DNA of 64,000 nucleotides, taken from assembly GCF_902459465.1 (NCBI RefSeq), contig NC_047067.1:21885680-21949679 (forward strand), read 5' to 3'. The notes beneath the pieces are model-generated. The model did not search any database and was not told the origin of the DNA. It saw only the letters and a list, made by a program, of their open reading frames with translations. Below are positions 28,527 through 41,107 of the stretch, piece after piece; within the stretch, counting starts at the first letter, position 1; every line of letters starts with the position of its first letter. The DNA comes from Asterias rubens (lineage: Eukaryota; Echinodermata; Asteroidea; Forcipulatida; Asteriidae). The translations under genes were made by a program, and so were the position numbers.

Positions 28527-29070
28527 AAAGGCAGTGGACACTATTGGTAATTACTCAAAATAATTACTATCATAAAACCTTAGGTAACGAGTAGTGGCTC
28601 CCTCTGAAGTATAACGTAGTGTTCAAGAAAGAAGTAATTTTCCACGAATTTGATTTCGAGACCCCAGATTTAGAATTTGAGGTCCCGAAATCAAGCATCT
28701 GAAAGCCCACAACTTCGTATGATTAGTTTTTTTTCTTCATAGTTAGCTTGCAACTTCTACAACCAATTTAGCTCAAAATTTCACATAAGTTATTTGTTAT
28801 TTTATGCTTTTGTGGAGATACACCAAGTGAGAAGGCTGGGCCCAATTTCATAGAGCTGCTGCACGAAAATTTGCTTAGCATGAATATTCTTCCTTGATAA
28901 AAACAGGATTACCAACCAAATTTCCATTTTGTTGCATTTCCTAGTTACTGGTATTCAGCTGTTGTATGGTTATCTTGAAAATCACGTAGAAATTTGGTTG
29001 GGAAATCATGCTAGGCAAATTTTTGTGCTTAGCAGCTCTATAAAATTGGACCCTGGTCTTAGACAATTTA
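28527..29070. mobile_element. TTAA foldback A (R1) interrupted by an R3 MITE
   Basis: R1 starts aaaggcagtggacactattg and runs to caccaagtgagaaggct, is interrupted by R3 (28838-29053), then resumes as ggtcttagacaattta before decaying. Confidence 0.75.
28838..29053. mobile_element. R3 MITE nested in R1
   Basis: Both ends are intact (gggcccaatttcatagagct and agctctataaaattggaccc). Removing it restores the expected R1 reading gctggtctt, so R3 moved after R1 was in place. Confidence 0.8.
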
Positions 29071-29900
29071 ACTCGGATCCATAAAAATACCGATTTCTGT
29101 TTTTTTTTTTTTTATAAACCACAGTACTTTGAATCGAAAAGTTTGTCAAAACATGCATTATAAAATAAACTGCTGTCAAGGCCATAATACCATTGATTTT
29201 CAGAGTCATTATATACCAAACGCATACCTTCCCTTTTACACAAGACAGAAAACTCACATTACATGAGTTGAAATAATTTTAGAATATTTTTGACAAATCT
29301 TTTTATAAAAAGCACTTCTTTTGTATTTGTTTGCGTTTATATAGACGCGAACTTGACCTTGTATTAAAAACAACTTATTGTCTTTTTAGTTGTGATTCTT
29401 TTCTTTTTCTAATGGCTTAGCTTGTTATTGGAATACACACAACTTAAAAAAGGAATACAGTAGACCTAAAGCTTCTCGAATCCAAACTTTGGGCCATAAA
29501 AACTTATATCTGTTTTTATAACAACACTACCTTGAAGAGAACAGTTAGTCAGAAAATATGCATTAAAATAAACTACACAGGCACTGTTGCCGTTTAATTA
29601 TTTCCGTTTTTCCTTGTTGAATTCTTTATGCAACTAGACAAAACAAAATACCATTACGCCTATAATAAATGAAATAATAATTAGTGAACAAATGATATAT
29701 ATTGTTTGATATTTTACTGTCGTAAAGTTTGAGTATTTTCAAAATTATTAATTGTGCTGGTTTTTTTTTTATCCGAGGAAGAGCCACCGAAGAGGGGTTA
29801 AAATAAGTTGACATGTAAACATAAAAACTAAGACGCAGTGAACACAAACAAGCATGAGTTTTTTTTAAGTTTTTTTTTACGGGATCACCTACTTTGATGT
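29071..29900. other. No gene recognised
   Basis: AT-rich. A diverged tandem pair may exist (cggatccataaaaatacc and ccataaaaacttatatctgt at 29077 and 29492, each followed by ...aaaataaact), but it is weak. Confidence 0.4.
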
Positions 29901-29901
29901 T

Positions 29902-30281
29902 AAAGGCAGTGGACACTATTGGTAATTAATCAAAATAATTATCAGCGTAAAACCTAGCTTGGTGACGAGTAATGGGGAGAGGCTGATGGTATAAAACATT
30001 GTGAGAAATGGCTCCCTCTGAAGTGCCATAGTTTTCGAGAAAGAAGTAATTTTCCACGAATTTGATTTCGAGACCTCAAGTTTAGAACTTGAGGTCTCGA
30101 AATCAACTATCTACAAGCACACAACTTCGTGTGACAAGGGTATTTTTTCTTTAATTATCATCCCACAAGTTCGATGACCGATTGAGCTCAAATTTTCACA
30201 GGTTTGTTATTTTATGCATTTGTGGAGATACACCAACTGTGAAGTAGTCTTTGACAATTACCAATAGTGTCCACTGCCTTT
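29902..30281. mobile_element. TTAA foldback A (R1), full copy
   Basis: All family blocks are present; the central hairpin (gatttcgagacctcaagttt / aacttgaggtctcgaaatc) is perfect. Confidence 0.8.
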
Positions 30282-30284
30282 TAG

Positions 30285-31206
30285 CAATAAAACAATGATT
30301 TATATTGATGTGACATAAATAGTTATTTTTAACAAAAACATTTGCAATAATTATTTTCATGGAAAAGTAAACAAGTAAACAGACCTAATTCCCAAAGAAC
30401 ACAAAATCTACCCAGCAAGTATTACCGATCAAACCGTAGTATCAACCCTACAGACAGGCTTATTTAACAAGATATGTTCATGTGTTTCCTAAATCCATGA
30501 ACATTTTTGTTATTTTATGAGGTAATAAAATACTATGATATTTGTATGGGTGGTCTTTTTATTATATGAATATTATATTGTTACATCATCCCAAATCTCG
30601 GCTCGACACAGCTCTCTGTTGTGTAATAAACTTATCAACGGAAAACAATAAAATTATCAACACAAATTGTTCATAAAACAGCAGAGAAAAACTATCGGTC
30701 ATAACGCAAAATAATTGTTTACTTTATCTTGTTTATCAAATTGTGATATTCACCCTATGCTAAAATCAAGTGATGCGTAAAGCCATTATTGTTAGTGTAG
30801 TGTGTGTATAAACAGCACACAGAGGGGGGAGGTGTACTAACTGCACCAGCCAACCCGTGCACTCGCCGGATGCAAGTTCTCTACCGTGCGTGCAGTCGGA
30901 TCGTCTCACATTTTTTGCGAATATTTTACCGTTTGTGACAGTGAAAATCGACTATTTTTTAAAGGTACATTGCTTGTTTTGGTTCCATCCATTATAAAGA
31001 TGAGATCAAAAAGCCATTCGGGAGTTTTGATGTGACGAATTTGTGGATCTTTGTTTTGGAAGTTCATGCTTGGGATGTCGCCTTTATGAATGCTGGCTTT
31101 GCATTGCATTCATTCATCACTCACACACAGTAGGCCTTTACGAATGGACAGTTCATTTAAAGGTCTAAAATTGTGGCAACTCGCGCACAGTTAATGTCTT
31201 TGTAGT
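30285..31206 (+). promoter_or_regulatory. Upstream and 5' UTR region of the UBE2E-like gene
   Basis: A repeat-free, less AT-rich block begins near 30800 (agaggggggaggtgtactaa...gtgcgtgcagtcggatcg). A likely UTR donor, gtgtaagttc, is at 31207. No TATA box can be named with confidence, and the exact start site is not visible. Confidence 0.35.
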
Positions 31207-31481
31207 GTAAGTTCCGTGTTAACAAGGAGGTTTAAATCCGGCGTGACTGTGGAGAAAATATCAGAGATTCATGTCAGAGAGTTTGGGAAATTCTGGCTTT
31301 TGGATTCGAGTAAATTAGCCGAGTCAAACAAATTGTTCTGTTTGCATCTTTTGGCAGCTGGACGGCCAGGAAAAGTCCCGAAGCGCGTTGGGTTTTTTGC
31401 TCGGAGAAAAGCTTTTCCCTTCGTCGTAATCTTCACCGGATTGCCGAGATTAATAACCCAGTTCATCTTTGTTGTTTACAG
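31207..31481 (+). other. Probable 5' UTR intron of the UBE2E-like gene
   Basis: Donor GTAAGT at 31207-31212 and acceptor tctttgttgtttacag ending at 31481 bracket 275 bp. The start codon lies 30 bp after the acceptor. Inferred from splice consensus only. Confidence 0.45.
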
Positions 31482-31511
31482 GTCTGATTTCTTCGGGTTT
31501 CGGATGTCAAA

Positions 31512-31717
31512 ATGAATGGGGTGGACCATGAAGCTCAACAACAGCATGTTGTTTCTACCGGTGGTCGTCGGGCAAATGTTGCTGCTGCTGCCGCCGCGGT
31601 TGCTGTAGTCTCGACCGCTGCAGTCGAACCCGCCGTGGTGAATTCCCCAGATTGTGATCAAAAGGCAACAACATCGGGAAAGTGGACCAATAAAATGTAT
31701 AAGACGAGTGCCAAAAG
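31512..31717 (+). CDS. UBE2E: Ubiquitin-conjugating enzyme E2, UBE2E type: coding exon 1
   Basis: Starts at ATG (tcaaaATGa) and encodes a low-complexity, alanine-rich N-terminal extension (residues 1-60), then MYKTSAK and two bases of an Arg codon at donor AAAAG/GTATAA. TSAKRIQKEL is the start of the Ubc fold in class III E2s of the UBE2E group, which have such disordered extensions. These enzymes take ubiquitin from E1 on a catalytic cysteine and pass it on with RING E3 ligases in nucleus and cytosol. The extension sequence is unlike vertebrate ones, as expected for a fast-evolving tail. The catalytic part is encoded outside what I could find in this window, so the gene is partial here. The copy within the UBE2E1/2/3 group cannot be assigned. 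Confidence 0.85.
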
Positions 31718-32244
31718 GTATAAACCCCAGACAGACTAAAAAAACCTGTAACTAAGTGAGGATAAAGTGTGTGTTTTTGTGAGGCGGTTTTGAGGCCGAT
31801 GGTCGTGCGATCGATGTCTAATCATTGAATAGCAAGACATTGACATGCCACGAAATGTAAAGTCCGCTTTGCAGCTCCCGTTACTGTGTTCTAGCTCATT
31901 TGCATATAAGCTAAAAACCATTCCCTCTCGAAAACGGTCCAGAACTGAGCGACTAGACATGCCCTATTTGATAGATTTTACCGAGATCTGTCTACTGGTG
32001 TGAATATTTTCTCGATGTTGGGTTGAAAAATCGAGAAATTATTCCTGGAAGTTAAGCCTCATAGGGCCAATGGTTAAGTGATCGGCCATGTTTTTAATGC
32101 AGTGCCATTGTGCCACTCAATATGCTGTGTACAAATATTGGAGATTGAGTCAAATTTTTTACATTTTATCGAGTTTCCCCCTCAAAGTGGACAGTCTATG
32201 ATTTATTTTTTTGAAACAATGTTTGTTTTGTTCCTTTTGTTTAG

Positions 32245-32295
32245 GATTCAGAAAGAGTTGACCGAAATCATGTTGGACCCTCCTCCAAATTGCAG
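32245..32295 (+). CDS. UBE2E: UBE2E-type E2: coding exon 2
   Basis: Acceptor cttttgtttag, donor GTAAAC, 51 bp, phase 2 in and phase 2 out. Completes Arg and encodes IQKELTEIMLDPPPNC plus two bases of a Ser codon. IQKEL..I.LDPPPNCS is typical of UBE2E; UBE2D has a different stretch at this place. The next exon should begin with AGPKGDN-like sequence; I did not see it before position 64000. Confidence 0.9.
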
Positions 32296-32299
32296 GTAA

Positions 32300-33095
32300 A
32301 CAAAAATACAAATTTCACTGTGGTTATTTTAGTTTTAGTTTTTAATCTATATGATCGACAAATAAACAAATATTGTCCCATTATACCCAAGTTAACAATG
32401 TTTTTACGGAATTTAGATACCCTTTTTGTGTTTTCGACGTAATTTATGTTATTCACCAAGTTACCAAACATGTCTTTGTGCCTGGATCTGACATTTTGTC
32501 TAGTTATGAAATGATTGAATTTTTTGCGTTTGCATTTTTCTGTTTTTCAATTTGCAGATCTACAATTTAAATTATCTATAAATGCTTACTTATGCATTTA
32601 TAAATTGATAGGGTACAGCTAATTATTCAACTAGTGTGGTCTAACGCTATTGGCTTTGTCTTATCATGACTAATAATTGTCCAACTTGTAACGATATTTC
32701 TCATAATATAACCATAAAAGCATAATCTTAAGGTACCATTTTGGGTCATTTATAAATGATTTTTTGGTCCGACATTAATATTGAAAAAAAAAAGGGAATT
32801 TCTTAGTAAGTAATCCAAACTAGGAAAACATTCAAGTTGTTTGCTTGAAATTATACTTCGTTCTTCTCCACGTCAATTTGTATATAATCCATAGTTTTCA
32901 TGATTTTCGACACAAATTGCTTTTAGTAAAAGCTGTGCTCAGGATTTAGCCCAGGAGCAACGTGGACGCTAATTAAGACTGTAAAACGAGTTTCTAACTA
33001 ATCATTTTCCAACACATAATCCCACAAGTGTAATTAATTTTCCGCAACTATTATTATTTCATTGTAATTAAACCTTTATGCGCATATTTTGCTGG
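32300..33095. other. Intron start, no repeats recognised
   Basis: AT-rich unique sequence without visible family members. Confidence 0.4.
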
Positions 33096-33096
33096 C

Positions 33097-33225
33097 AGGC
33101 GGCCCAATGTCATAAAGCTATTATACAGCAAATTTCTTTGCTAAGCAAAAATATGCGCGGCATGAGTCGTACTCATGTAATTTTTCGCTGGTGGCCTGTT
33201 TCTGATAAGCAAGATTTATTTGTAA
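33097..33225. mobile_element. R3 MITE, partial
   Basis: Starts ggcccaatgtcataaagct and keeps aatttctttgctaagcaaaa; the far TIR is missing. Confidence 0.5.
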
Positions 33226-33239
33226 ACAATTAATATTTG

Positions 33240-35445
33240 AAAAAGTGTCCGCTAAGCTTCAATAGGTTCTAAGCCTGAAAATGTTTTAAGGACAAAAATG
33301 TGTTTCTGACAGGAGTGTCTTTTTTGACAGACATACGTACCTGCCAGAAAAAAAGTCTGTTATATATACATTTGATTACTAAAAACACACTTTGGTTTTG
33401 CATTGCTACAGTGTTAAAGACCATTGTCATGGCCAATCAAATAAAACCCAACCCTTGACACTTGACCCCTGACCCTCTCAAGGTCATCCCTTGAGATTTT
33501 GAAGGACAGCTAATATGAAATTTTGAGCAGGTTAAATGATTATTTGGGTTGTTCTGTTTTGTTCTGTTTTGAAAGCCTCTAGTTAAAGTACGATAAGGCA
33601 TCAATTTTTGTTAAAGTCCTACAATTTGGTCTTTGTTTAGGTAATTATTACCAAGGGCAATGTGTATAATTGTTGTGAAAGTACATGTATTGACGCTTGA
33701 CAGGTTTTATTCATTGTGTTACAAAGTCCACATGGGTGCCATAACAAGTACGTACAGCGTGTTATGTTACAGCATTGTTCAAGGTTTTCTGCTTTGTTGA
33801 TATAATGAGTTAGGTTGAAATGTATCACAGGAAATCTGGTTGTTCATTCAGTCAGAATTCACTTACCATTATTGACGACAACTATTGACAACTGTCAAAG
33901 GGCACCGTAAAATGATATCAAATATTTAATGTGCCAATGTACACGTATGCATACAACATTGATTGATGTATAAATCAATATATAATATCTGTATAAATTG
34001 TGTACATTTATTGTACAGTTGTGATGTATGGAAGTTCAGCCAATATTTTCTCGTTTCACTTTCAGTCCTAAAAAAAAATCATTGAGCAAGAAAATTCCCC
34101 TTGAAGTTGTTGACATGGGGGAAATCCACAAAACCATTTGGCTTTAACTCAAAATTGATAATGGAGTGGAATTTTGTTTTTTACACGACCGAAATCAAAG
34201 TATTACACAGTAATGTGTTATCATATTCAATTCAAAACACAAGCCTGCTTGACTTACCCAGTTGTAATTCCGCTTGCCCAGGGGCTAAAATCACTTGCCT
34301 TGGACCTGTGGTCCAGTTTACAATTCAAGCCCTGTGATCAGTGTGCAATTTTTCCCACACAGAATTCATTTTCTCATTTTAACCGAGTTACATTTATATG
34401 TGCATAGTAATATCAGGTTTTTTGCTTATTTTACATGTATTCTGTTATTTTTTGACCAGGCCTTTTTTGAAGTGTTGAGGCAGTGCAAGATGCCATACTA
34501 TTATTATTGTTCTGGGACTGTTGGATTTCGTCTAGCAATTTTGCATAGCAAAATATTTGGATTGAACATGCACACTGAATGCTTGGGTAGCAAAATGATG
34601 ATTTTTTGTTAGTAGCTGTACTGCGCAAGGGATATCGTTGTTGGTTATGAAATTGTGATAGCAGATGTTATTGGAAAGTGTAAAGACGTTAGATCAAGGA
34701 ATTAGATTTGGGGTAAAATTTCGCAAGGCTGCATGGCTTGCAGCTCACAAATGTTTACTGGGCAAGAATTTATTATGCAACACCAGAATCTAACTGAGAA
34801 AGAACCTTCTGCAGTGTTACTGTTTTTAAAGGCCCTGGTTAGTTAAAATTGAAAATACATGAATAGGATGGGGAAGGGATTTTAAACGCTACTTGATGCA
34901 GATGTAGACATTTAGATGGCTCCATACATGTAGTTGTCGATATGAAATAACCGTTCTTAAAAATTGCTAAATGTCTTCTCTTTAGGCACTGGATAGGATT
35001 TTGTCATATTGTCTAGAAAGTCTAATCTCCCACATAGGATACTTTTATCTAGTTCTGAGGTATTGAATAAGGAAAATCTGTTATGTTTGATGACCAAGGA
35101 AAGGGTATAATAATTGTTGTTGTTTAAATTATGTGCTATGATTTTACAGTCTATCGTGATCACTTCTGTCGCTTTTAAATCCATCATACTGAGTAGGGTC
35201 GAGTAGTATTACAAAATAAAACGCACGTCAATAACTTCAGTCAGTTGAAGTTTTTGAAGAAGGTTTTTCCAAGCACTTCCATTACAGTCGTAGAGTACCT
35301 ATGTATGATGTACATGGAAGTGATGATAGAAGCTTGGAATGGTGGGACTAAAAGCAACTTAGGAAGTAACGATTAACGTTTTCCGTGTGGGCACAATCGT
35401 TTGTAAATCTCTTTTGGAGTGTTTATTGTCTCTGGAAAGATTTGT
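33240..35445. other. No gene or clear repeat recognised
   Basis: Several short open frames at 34100-34610 overlap in different frames and carry no motif. A simple ttattattgtt stretch is present. Confidence 0.4.
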
Positions 35446-35449
35446 TGAT

Positions 35450-35640
35450 ATGGCAAGCCTGTATAATTCGTTTTTGAAAGGGCAAGGGCAGCAAGGCATT
35501 TTCTCTTTGGTAAAGGGCAGCCTATATGAGGAAATTGTAAATTTCTACTGGAGCATTTTAAGGGCACCAAGGAAATGAATGACCAGGGGGCATGGAGGCA
35601 ATTACCTTCGTTCGTTGCCTCTGTGACGTATCAGGCCTGC
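35450..35640. mobile_element. CAGGCCTGA MITE (R5), near-complete
   Basis: Runs from gcaagcctgtataattcg to gacgtatcaggcctgc with the blocks aaagggcaagggcagcaagg and gggcatggaggcaattacct. Confidence 0.75.
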
Positions 35641-36019
35641 ATGCCTTTTGATAATAAATAATGAGAACTGTAATTATAAAACACCAAAGGATACAAGGCG
35701 CTGAAGAAAAAATTAAAACTTGAAGACATTACAAAGAAGCTGTCGGTCAGCTACAGCTAGGGTTTTTGGGTTATTGTGCTCGCTGTTCAACACACACACA
35801 CACTTCTCTGTCTGCGTGTCATAATATTGGTTTCTTGATCTTTACATCTGTCCCAGATTATGCGGGGCTTGTGGCTGCTGGGAATTTGGCAACAAGATTA
35901 TTCCATCTTTCAGGGGAGCGGAACTCTCCATTCGATGCTCTGAGTGCAATACCTGTTTTGTCATTTTAAAAATAGTGGATGATTTTAGCGGATGATTTTT
36001 GGCTGTATCTTGGCCTTAC

Positions 36020-36252
36020 TGCAGGGCCCAATTTCGTGGCTCTGTTTACCGTACAAGCAAAGAATCGGAGCTTTATTAGGGAATTCCGTGCTTACGTCAA
36101 GCATATTTCAGGGGTTAGCAGGGAAATATTGCTTTTGCACGTGCATGATCCATGTTTCTAGGCAATCTTCGCTTGCAGCTAGCGCATGCATTTGGCGCTT
36201 TAATAGAGAATGGTGATGGTAAGCGAAAAATTTGGTGGTAAGCAGAGCCATG
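36020..36252. mobile_element. R3-related MITE (subfamily with GGTAAGCAGAGCCATG ends)
   Basis: Ends agggcccaatttcgtggctc and gagccatgaaccctgg. The same subfamily recurs at 41108-41242. Confidence 0.65.
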
Positions 36253-36452
36253 AACCCTGGACCCCATAGAGTTGCTTTTAAAGCAGAAAATATTGCTTGA
36301 ACATTTTCTGCTATGCAAAAAATATGCAGGATTCCAGTCAAAGATTTGTACATGCAACATTGTACTTTGGCTAGTGACCTTATTCTAGTAAGCATAATTT
36401 ATTTGTGCTTAGCTACTTTTTGTGCTGAAGCAGGTATGAAACTGGGCCCAGG
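36253..36452. mobile_element. R3 MITE, directly next to the previous one
   Basis: Starts ggaccccatagagttgcttt and ends caggtatgaaactgggccca. The two elements abut head to tail. Confidence 0.65.
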
Positions 36453-36759
36453 CCTCTTATGGTACCTTTTGCCTCATTGACCGAATTAAACTATTCACTC
36501 ATTTATCTAATAAGTAATTTGTACCATCTGTGTATGTTAATACACGTATACAGATGCTCATGACAGGATTAAATAGACGAGCAGCAATGTATGAATGACA
36601 ATTGTGGTGTTGCTACATCAAGGGTTGTGCTGTCTGCGTTGTTACTGTGTAGTATACAATTTCCTTCCTCCATTGATGTGTACATGTATGTTGGTGTTCA
36701 TGTAGGCCGAGTCTATGGCACTTCTCGAGAGGGCGTGTGTTTGGGGTGTCCGTTTTGGA

Positions 36760-37190
36760 GGTTGGTGGTCAAAATTGCAGACCTTGTACTTCATTTGTTG
36801 AATGGGCAGGTGGTTCTCCTCGGTAAAGGGCACTTCAGGAATGGACATGTAGATTCTCTACTGGAATATTTCAAGGGGCACCAAGGCGATGACAATGGGC
36901 TTTTATGTGCTGTGCATTGTCCAAAAGACACCCTGAACTCCCCGTCTGGGCGTCTGGTTACCTATCACAGTGTCCCTGTTACCATAGAGTGAGGAACCTG
37001 GGTATGCCGTTACGTATTAAGCGATTGAACACTCAGGCCTGATACTCCACGGGGGCAACAGCTGGGCAATTGCCTTCATGCCCCATGGTCATTGCCTTGG
37101 TGTCCTTTGCAGGCCTGATACTCCACGAAGGCAAAAGGGACAATTGCCTCCATGCCCCTTGGACATTGCATTGGTGTCCCTTGTAATGTT
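36760..37190. repeat. Pieces of R5 MITE
   Basis: Three family blocks occur: 36803-36900 (ggttctcctcggtaaagggc and on), 37039-37112 and 37113-37180, each starting gcctgatactccacg in the last two. Confidence 0.55.
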
Positions 37191-37779
37191 GCCATGTTCC
37201 AGTCAATAAGATTCACCTTAAAATAAACTTCTATTTATGAAGTAATTTGTTTTACTTGGCAGCTTGCTATATATGAATTTTTGCCCTGAACATAGCGATT
37301 GGCTGCATATTGTGCCACAGCACCTTTTGAACCATTACATGGTGCTATGCAAAAGGAGTAGATCTCATAATTTGAACGTAGTCCCACATACCTTGCAGGA
37401 AAAATACTGTGTAAAAAGTGCCATGAGCGTCACTGAGTGACGGATATGTTCGCTGTAAGAGGGCACTTTTATTATAATATGCATGCTACAACCATGACAG
37501 GTGTTGGAAATTAGCATTGCCTGTTTTGTAAACATTACTTACCTGATTGTGCTACATTATACAAAGCAATATAGCTGTCTACATGAAGGTTTACCATAAA
37601 ACATTTCTTATTAATATTAGGAACCAACTGTCTAGTTACAACTGTCACATGTGTGCGAATGTTGCCCTTTGTAATTTTCCTCTGACAAGTGACGAGTAGA
37701 AACTGTCATGATGGAATGCACATGTTTGCATCCGTATGGCGCTAGTGGCTTTTTCATACACAATATCAATCTCTTCCCT

Positions 37780-37934
37780 CGCAGGTACACATTTATTGGG
37801 TGAAGAGTAGCAATTATAGTAGAGCATCTTGCTCAAGGACACAAGTGTCACGACCGGGATTCGAACCCACACTCCAATGACTTAATCACGAGAACTTGAA
37901 TTCTGTGCTCTTAACCACTGGACCATGACACCCT
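37780..37934 (-). mobile_element. SINE-1, head and part of body
   Basis: Minus-strand box A and B are present (plus strand: gggattcgaacccacactcc and cttaaccactggaccatgac). The body beyond ggtacacatttattgggtg is absent. Confidence 0.7.
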
Positions 37935-38461
37935 AGTAACCCCTAAACCGAAGAAAGATTAGCAGCTGAGGAGCTTTTCCAAACACACCTTTAATGCTTT
38001 ACCTTACTAGAGCCTTTAAGTTCAAACAAAAAAGTTTAATGAGGAGCGAATATATACAAAGGAAATAGAATATATATCCTTGATAGCCTGACAGTAAAGA
38101 TTGACAAAAACAATTTACTGTCCGTCGATTCACAGATGACTAAAACACAACTACCGTGTGATCCAAACCTCCCCAACAGGATGCAGAAATCAGGCTGTCA
38201 TAAAACTGAGGGATTTAATCGCTGCTCATTTATAGAATGTGGAATTCTTTTTGCTCTTGGAAGTCTCTTTTGTATTCTTGCTGAGGAGTAACTAATTAAT
38301 CGCCTTAATGCATTAGATTAAATAATTGAAGGTTGCATTTGCATGTCAGACTTCATCATTCGGTCAGAGCTGTTGATGTATGTTGTGTTGTTGTTAACAA
38401 TGCTGTTGTCTATAATGCAGCTCGTTATCAAATCTCTTCGGAGAATGTGTGGGATATATGG

Positions 38462-38885
38462 AAGTGTCGTGGCCGAGCAGTTAAGAGCACCGAATTCAAA
38501 CTCTGGTGTTTCTGATCAGCAGAGTGTAGGTTCGAATCCCCAGCCGTGACACTTGTGTCCTTAAGCAAGACACTTAACCATTGCTTCGTCCTTCGGATGG
38601 GACGTAAAGCTGTTGGTTCCATGTGTTGTGTAATGCATGTAAAAGAACCCAGTGCACTTAGTTAAAAGAGAAGGGGTTCGCCCCGGTGTTCCTGGCTGCG
38701 GCTGCTGTATGCGCTGTAACACCTTGTAAACCCATAAGGTGCTAAATAGTAGGGTCTCAAAATTCATCACTGCAATTAAGGCCTACCTATCTTTCTGAAA
38801 GTTTGTATTTCTACTCAGCGCCTTGAGTACCTTGTTTGTATAAGTTCGCTATATTAGACTTTGATATTATTATTATGATTATTAT
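38462..38885 (+). mobile_element. SINE-2, full length (shared head, different body)
   Basis: The tRNA-like head equals SINE-1 (gtcgtggccgagcagttaag, ggttcgaatccccagccgtg). From about 38580 the body is new (gatgggacgtaaagctgttg; cccggtgttcctggctgcgg), ending gcgccttgagtacc and a ttattatt tail. Confidence 0.8.
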
Positions 38886-38924
38886 ATTGAACTGCTCCAT
38901 TTTGGTGGAGGTTGGAAGTACTCA

Positions 38925-39000
38925 GGCCTGATAGTTCACGGGGGCAACAAAGGCGACAAAGTGCCCTTGCCCTTTAAAAAACGAATCATACAGGCCTGGG
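38925..39000. mobile_element. R5 MITE, deleted copy
   Basis: Only both ends remain: caggcctgatagttcacggg and tttaaaaaacgaatcatacag. Confidence 0.55.
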
Positions 39001-39154
39001 TACTACTACGTACAAGTGTTCTGGATTCCCTTCGTCTTAGATGTTTCGGCACAATGTGTATATTTACCAAAATGTACGGGTCTCCATTTCATTAAGCAGT
39101 TTAGCAGATATATATCTGCTAACAATGTTTTAGTCAAGTTTTTGTTATTTTTAA

Positions 39155-39285
39155 GGGTGTCCAATTATGCTGAAAATTTCAAAACTGGGTGTCCTAATTG
39201 CTCACTTGCAGTATGTAAATGACGCACAAAACAGGGTGTCCAAATTGTTTAAACGGTGTCAAAAAGACACCCAGACATCCCTAAC
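39155..39285. repeat. GTGTCC/GACACCC repeat
   Basis: Contains gggtgtccaattatg...gtgtcaaaaagacacccagaca. A related unit lies at 46265-46452 with the same end gacacccagacatccct. Confidence 0.5.
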
Positions 39286-39301
39286 ACTATGACAAAGAAA
39301 A

Positions 39302-39410
39302 ATTGATTACAGCGGATTTTGAACCAGCATGCCAGTACCCTACCAACTGAGCCACATGTATCTACCGTATCCCTATTGTTGGCGGTCTCCCTATTCAGTC
39401 ACATTTTTTG
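39302..39410 (-). mobile_element. SINE-4 fragment
   Basis: Plus strand ccctaccaactgagccacat and gcggtctccctattcagtca match the 5925 and 21770 copies. Confidence 0.45.
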
Positions 39411-39737
39411 ACATACTTTTACTGATTTCTAACGGGCATTTTAGAGGAAACATTTTTGCAGCGTGCTTACACTATGTACCGATGCTCTTTATAACAATTT
39501 TTCCGGGAGTCATAACCAAAATATGGCCCTATCTCTAATGCTTTATACAAAGGTTTCACACCGACACTATCAGTAAGTGATTCCGTTTATTATTGAACAC
39601 TCAGATGGTGACTGCAGAGGAAGCCAGGTTTTCCCTCATGAATTTTCAGAAGGTGTTAATTGAATCATTTTCTCTAAATGGGGGAATCCCTGGCCATGTG
39701 CCCATTTTTCATTTTCCTTCCTGGCAACAGCTCACTT

Positions 39738-39925
39738 GGGTCCAATTTCATAGAGCTGCTTTTTAAAAGCACAAAATATTGCTTTTAAATAATTTTCTGC
39801 TAGGTACATGTAGAGATAAGCAGAATACCAGTCACAGATGGTGGTATGTGGTTTTGGCTGGTAACCAAACTCCGGTAAGCTAGTTGTGGCTAGCTGCTTG
39901 TTGTGTTAAGCAGCTCTATCGAACT
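39738..39925. mobile_element. R3 MITE, complete
   Basis: Left gggtccaatttcatagagct, right taagcagctctatcgaact; interior with agtcacagatggtgg...ttggctggtaacc. Confidence 0.65.
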
Positions 39926-39999
39926 AGTTTTAATCAATTCCTTCTGAATTATAGGCTACATCTACATACAGTGAAGTGTGTTCGGTAGATCTCTGCTGC

Positions 40000-40408
40000 A
40001 GGAGAGATTTAAGCAGGATACCAGTCACATATTGTACATGTGATATGGTGATTTGGCTGGTAACCAAATTCTAGTAAGCTAGTTGTGCCGAGCAGCTCTA
40101 TGGAACTGGGGCCTGGAGCCAATTTCATAAAACATGTAATCAGCCGTTTTGTGCTTACGAAGCGTCCCTTAATAGCATTTCTATTTCATAAAGCCGTCTT
40201 TACCGTAAGCAAGGGTAAATGTTGGCTAACCCTCGGTAAGCTCACGAGTGACGTCTCAGTGCATATCCATGGTGAAAGTGCATGTACGCCTAAAAATGTT
40301 CTGATTACTTGAAAAATCATGGTGAAATATGTTTATGCTTACGCACATTTTTCTGCTACAGTAAGCACAAAAATTTGCTTACGGGTAAACAGCTGTATGA
40401 AACTGGGC
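40000..40408. mobile_element. Two adjoining R3 MITE copies
   Basis: 40000-40113 is a right half (gccgagcagctctatggaac). 40114-40408 is a longer diverged copy (gagccaatttcataaaacat ... cagctgtatgaaactgggcc). Confidence 0.55.
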
Positions 40409-41107
40409 CCTGGGTTTGATCAATTCATTGAATGAACAAATGTAACATGTAGCGGGTGTTCTTTCCTGTTTATCATACATGTACATTATGTACTTTCAGA
40501 TGTGTGTATCATGAACTAATGTGGTTAGTTGCTCATGCCCCAAGGGTTTCCTGATTGAGCACCGCGGATAGTCTCATTTGGGCACGGAGATTCAAATGGG
40601 AATTTAAAACGAACGAGTAAACATCCCAATTTGGATAATGCCAGACAACAATGAGTTTGTAATCTGCACTGATACTCGGTTGTGCACGGAACGAAAACAA
40701 ATGTACTGTAATCATTTCATGAACACACGTAGTTGGTGACTCCTGTGTGCACGGACAAACGAATGCTGGACATGGTTGATTCTAGTTAAATAAAGTGTCT
40801 GAAAATACTAGCCCAAATAAATTTTGGATCTTTTGGACAAGATTTTACGAGGGACCCTGGATACTCCAAAAATTATTGTCCTTTCACACGACGTGCATTT
40901 TGTCAAATTTGACAACCATGCTACATATTAGCGAGGGACCCTTGCTAAATTGCTTTTGTGTGAAAAACTGCATTTATGACATGGTGTATCAATGATGAAA
41001 TTAGGCTGCTAGAGAATAGGCTGGCCCCTCACTGTATTGGCGACACTATCCATTTATTATGCTCCCGAGAAGGGAACTCCACCACAGTGTAGAATCGTAG
41101 TTCTGCG

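Noticed and set aside
34101..34612. Cluster of overlapping open frames in UBE2E intron 2
   Set aside because: Three frames are open at once in unique AT-rich DNA with no motif; none looks like a Ubc exon.
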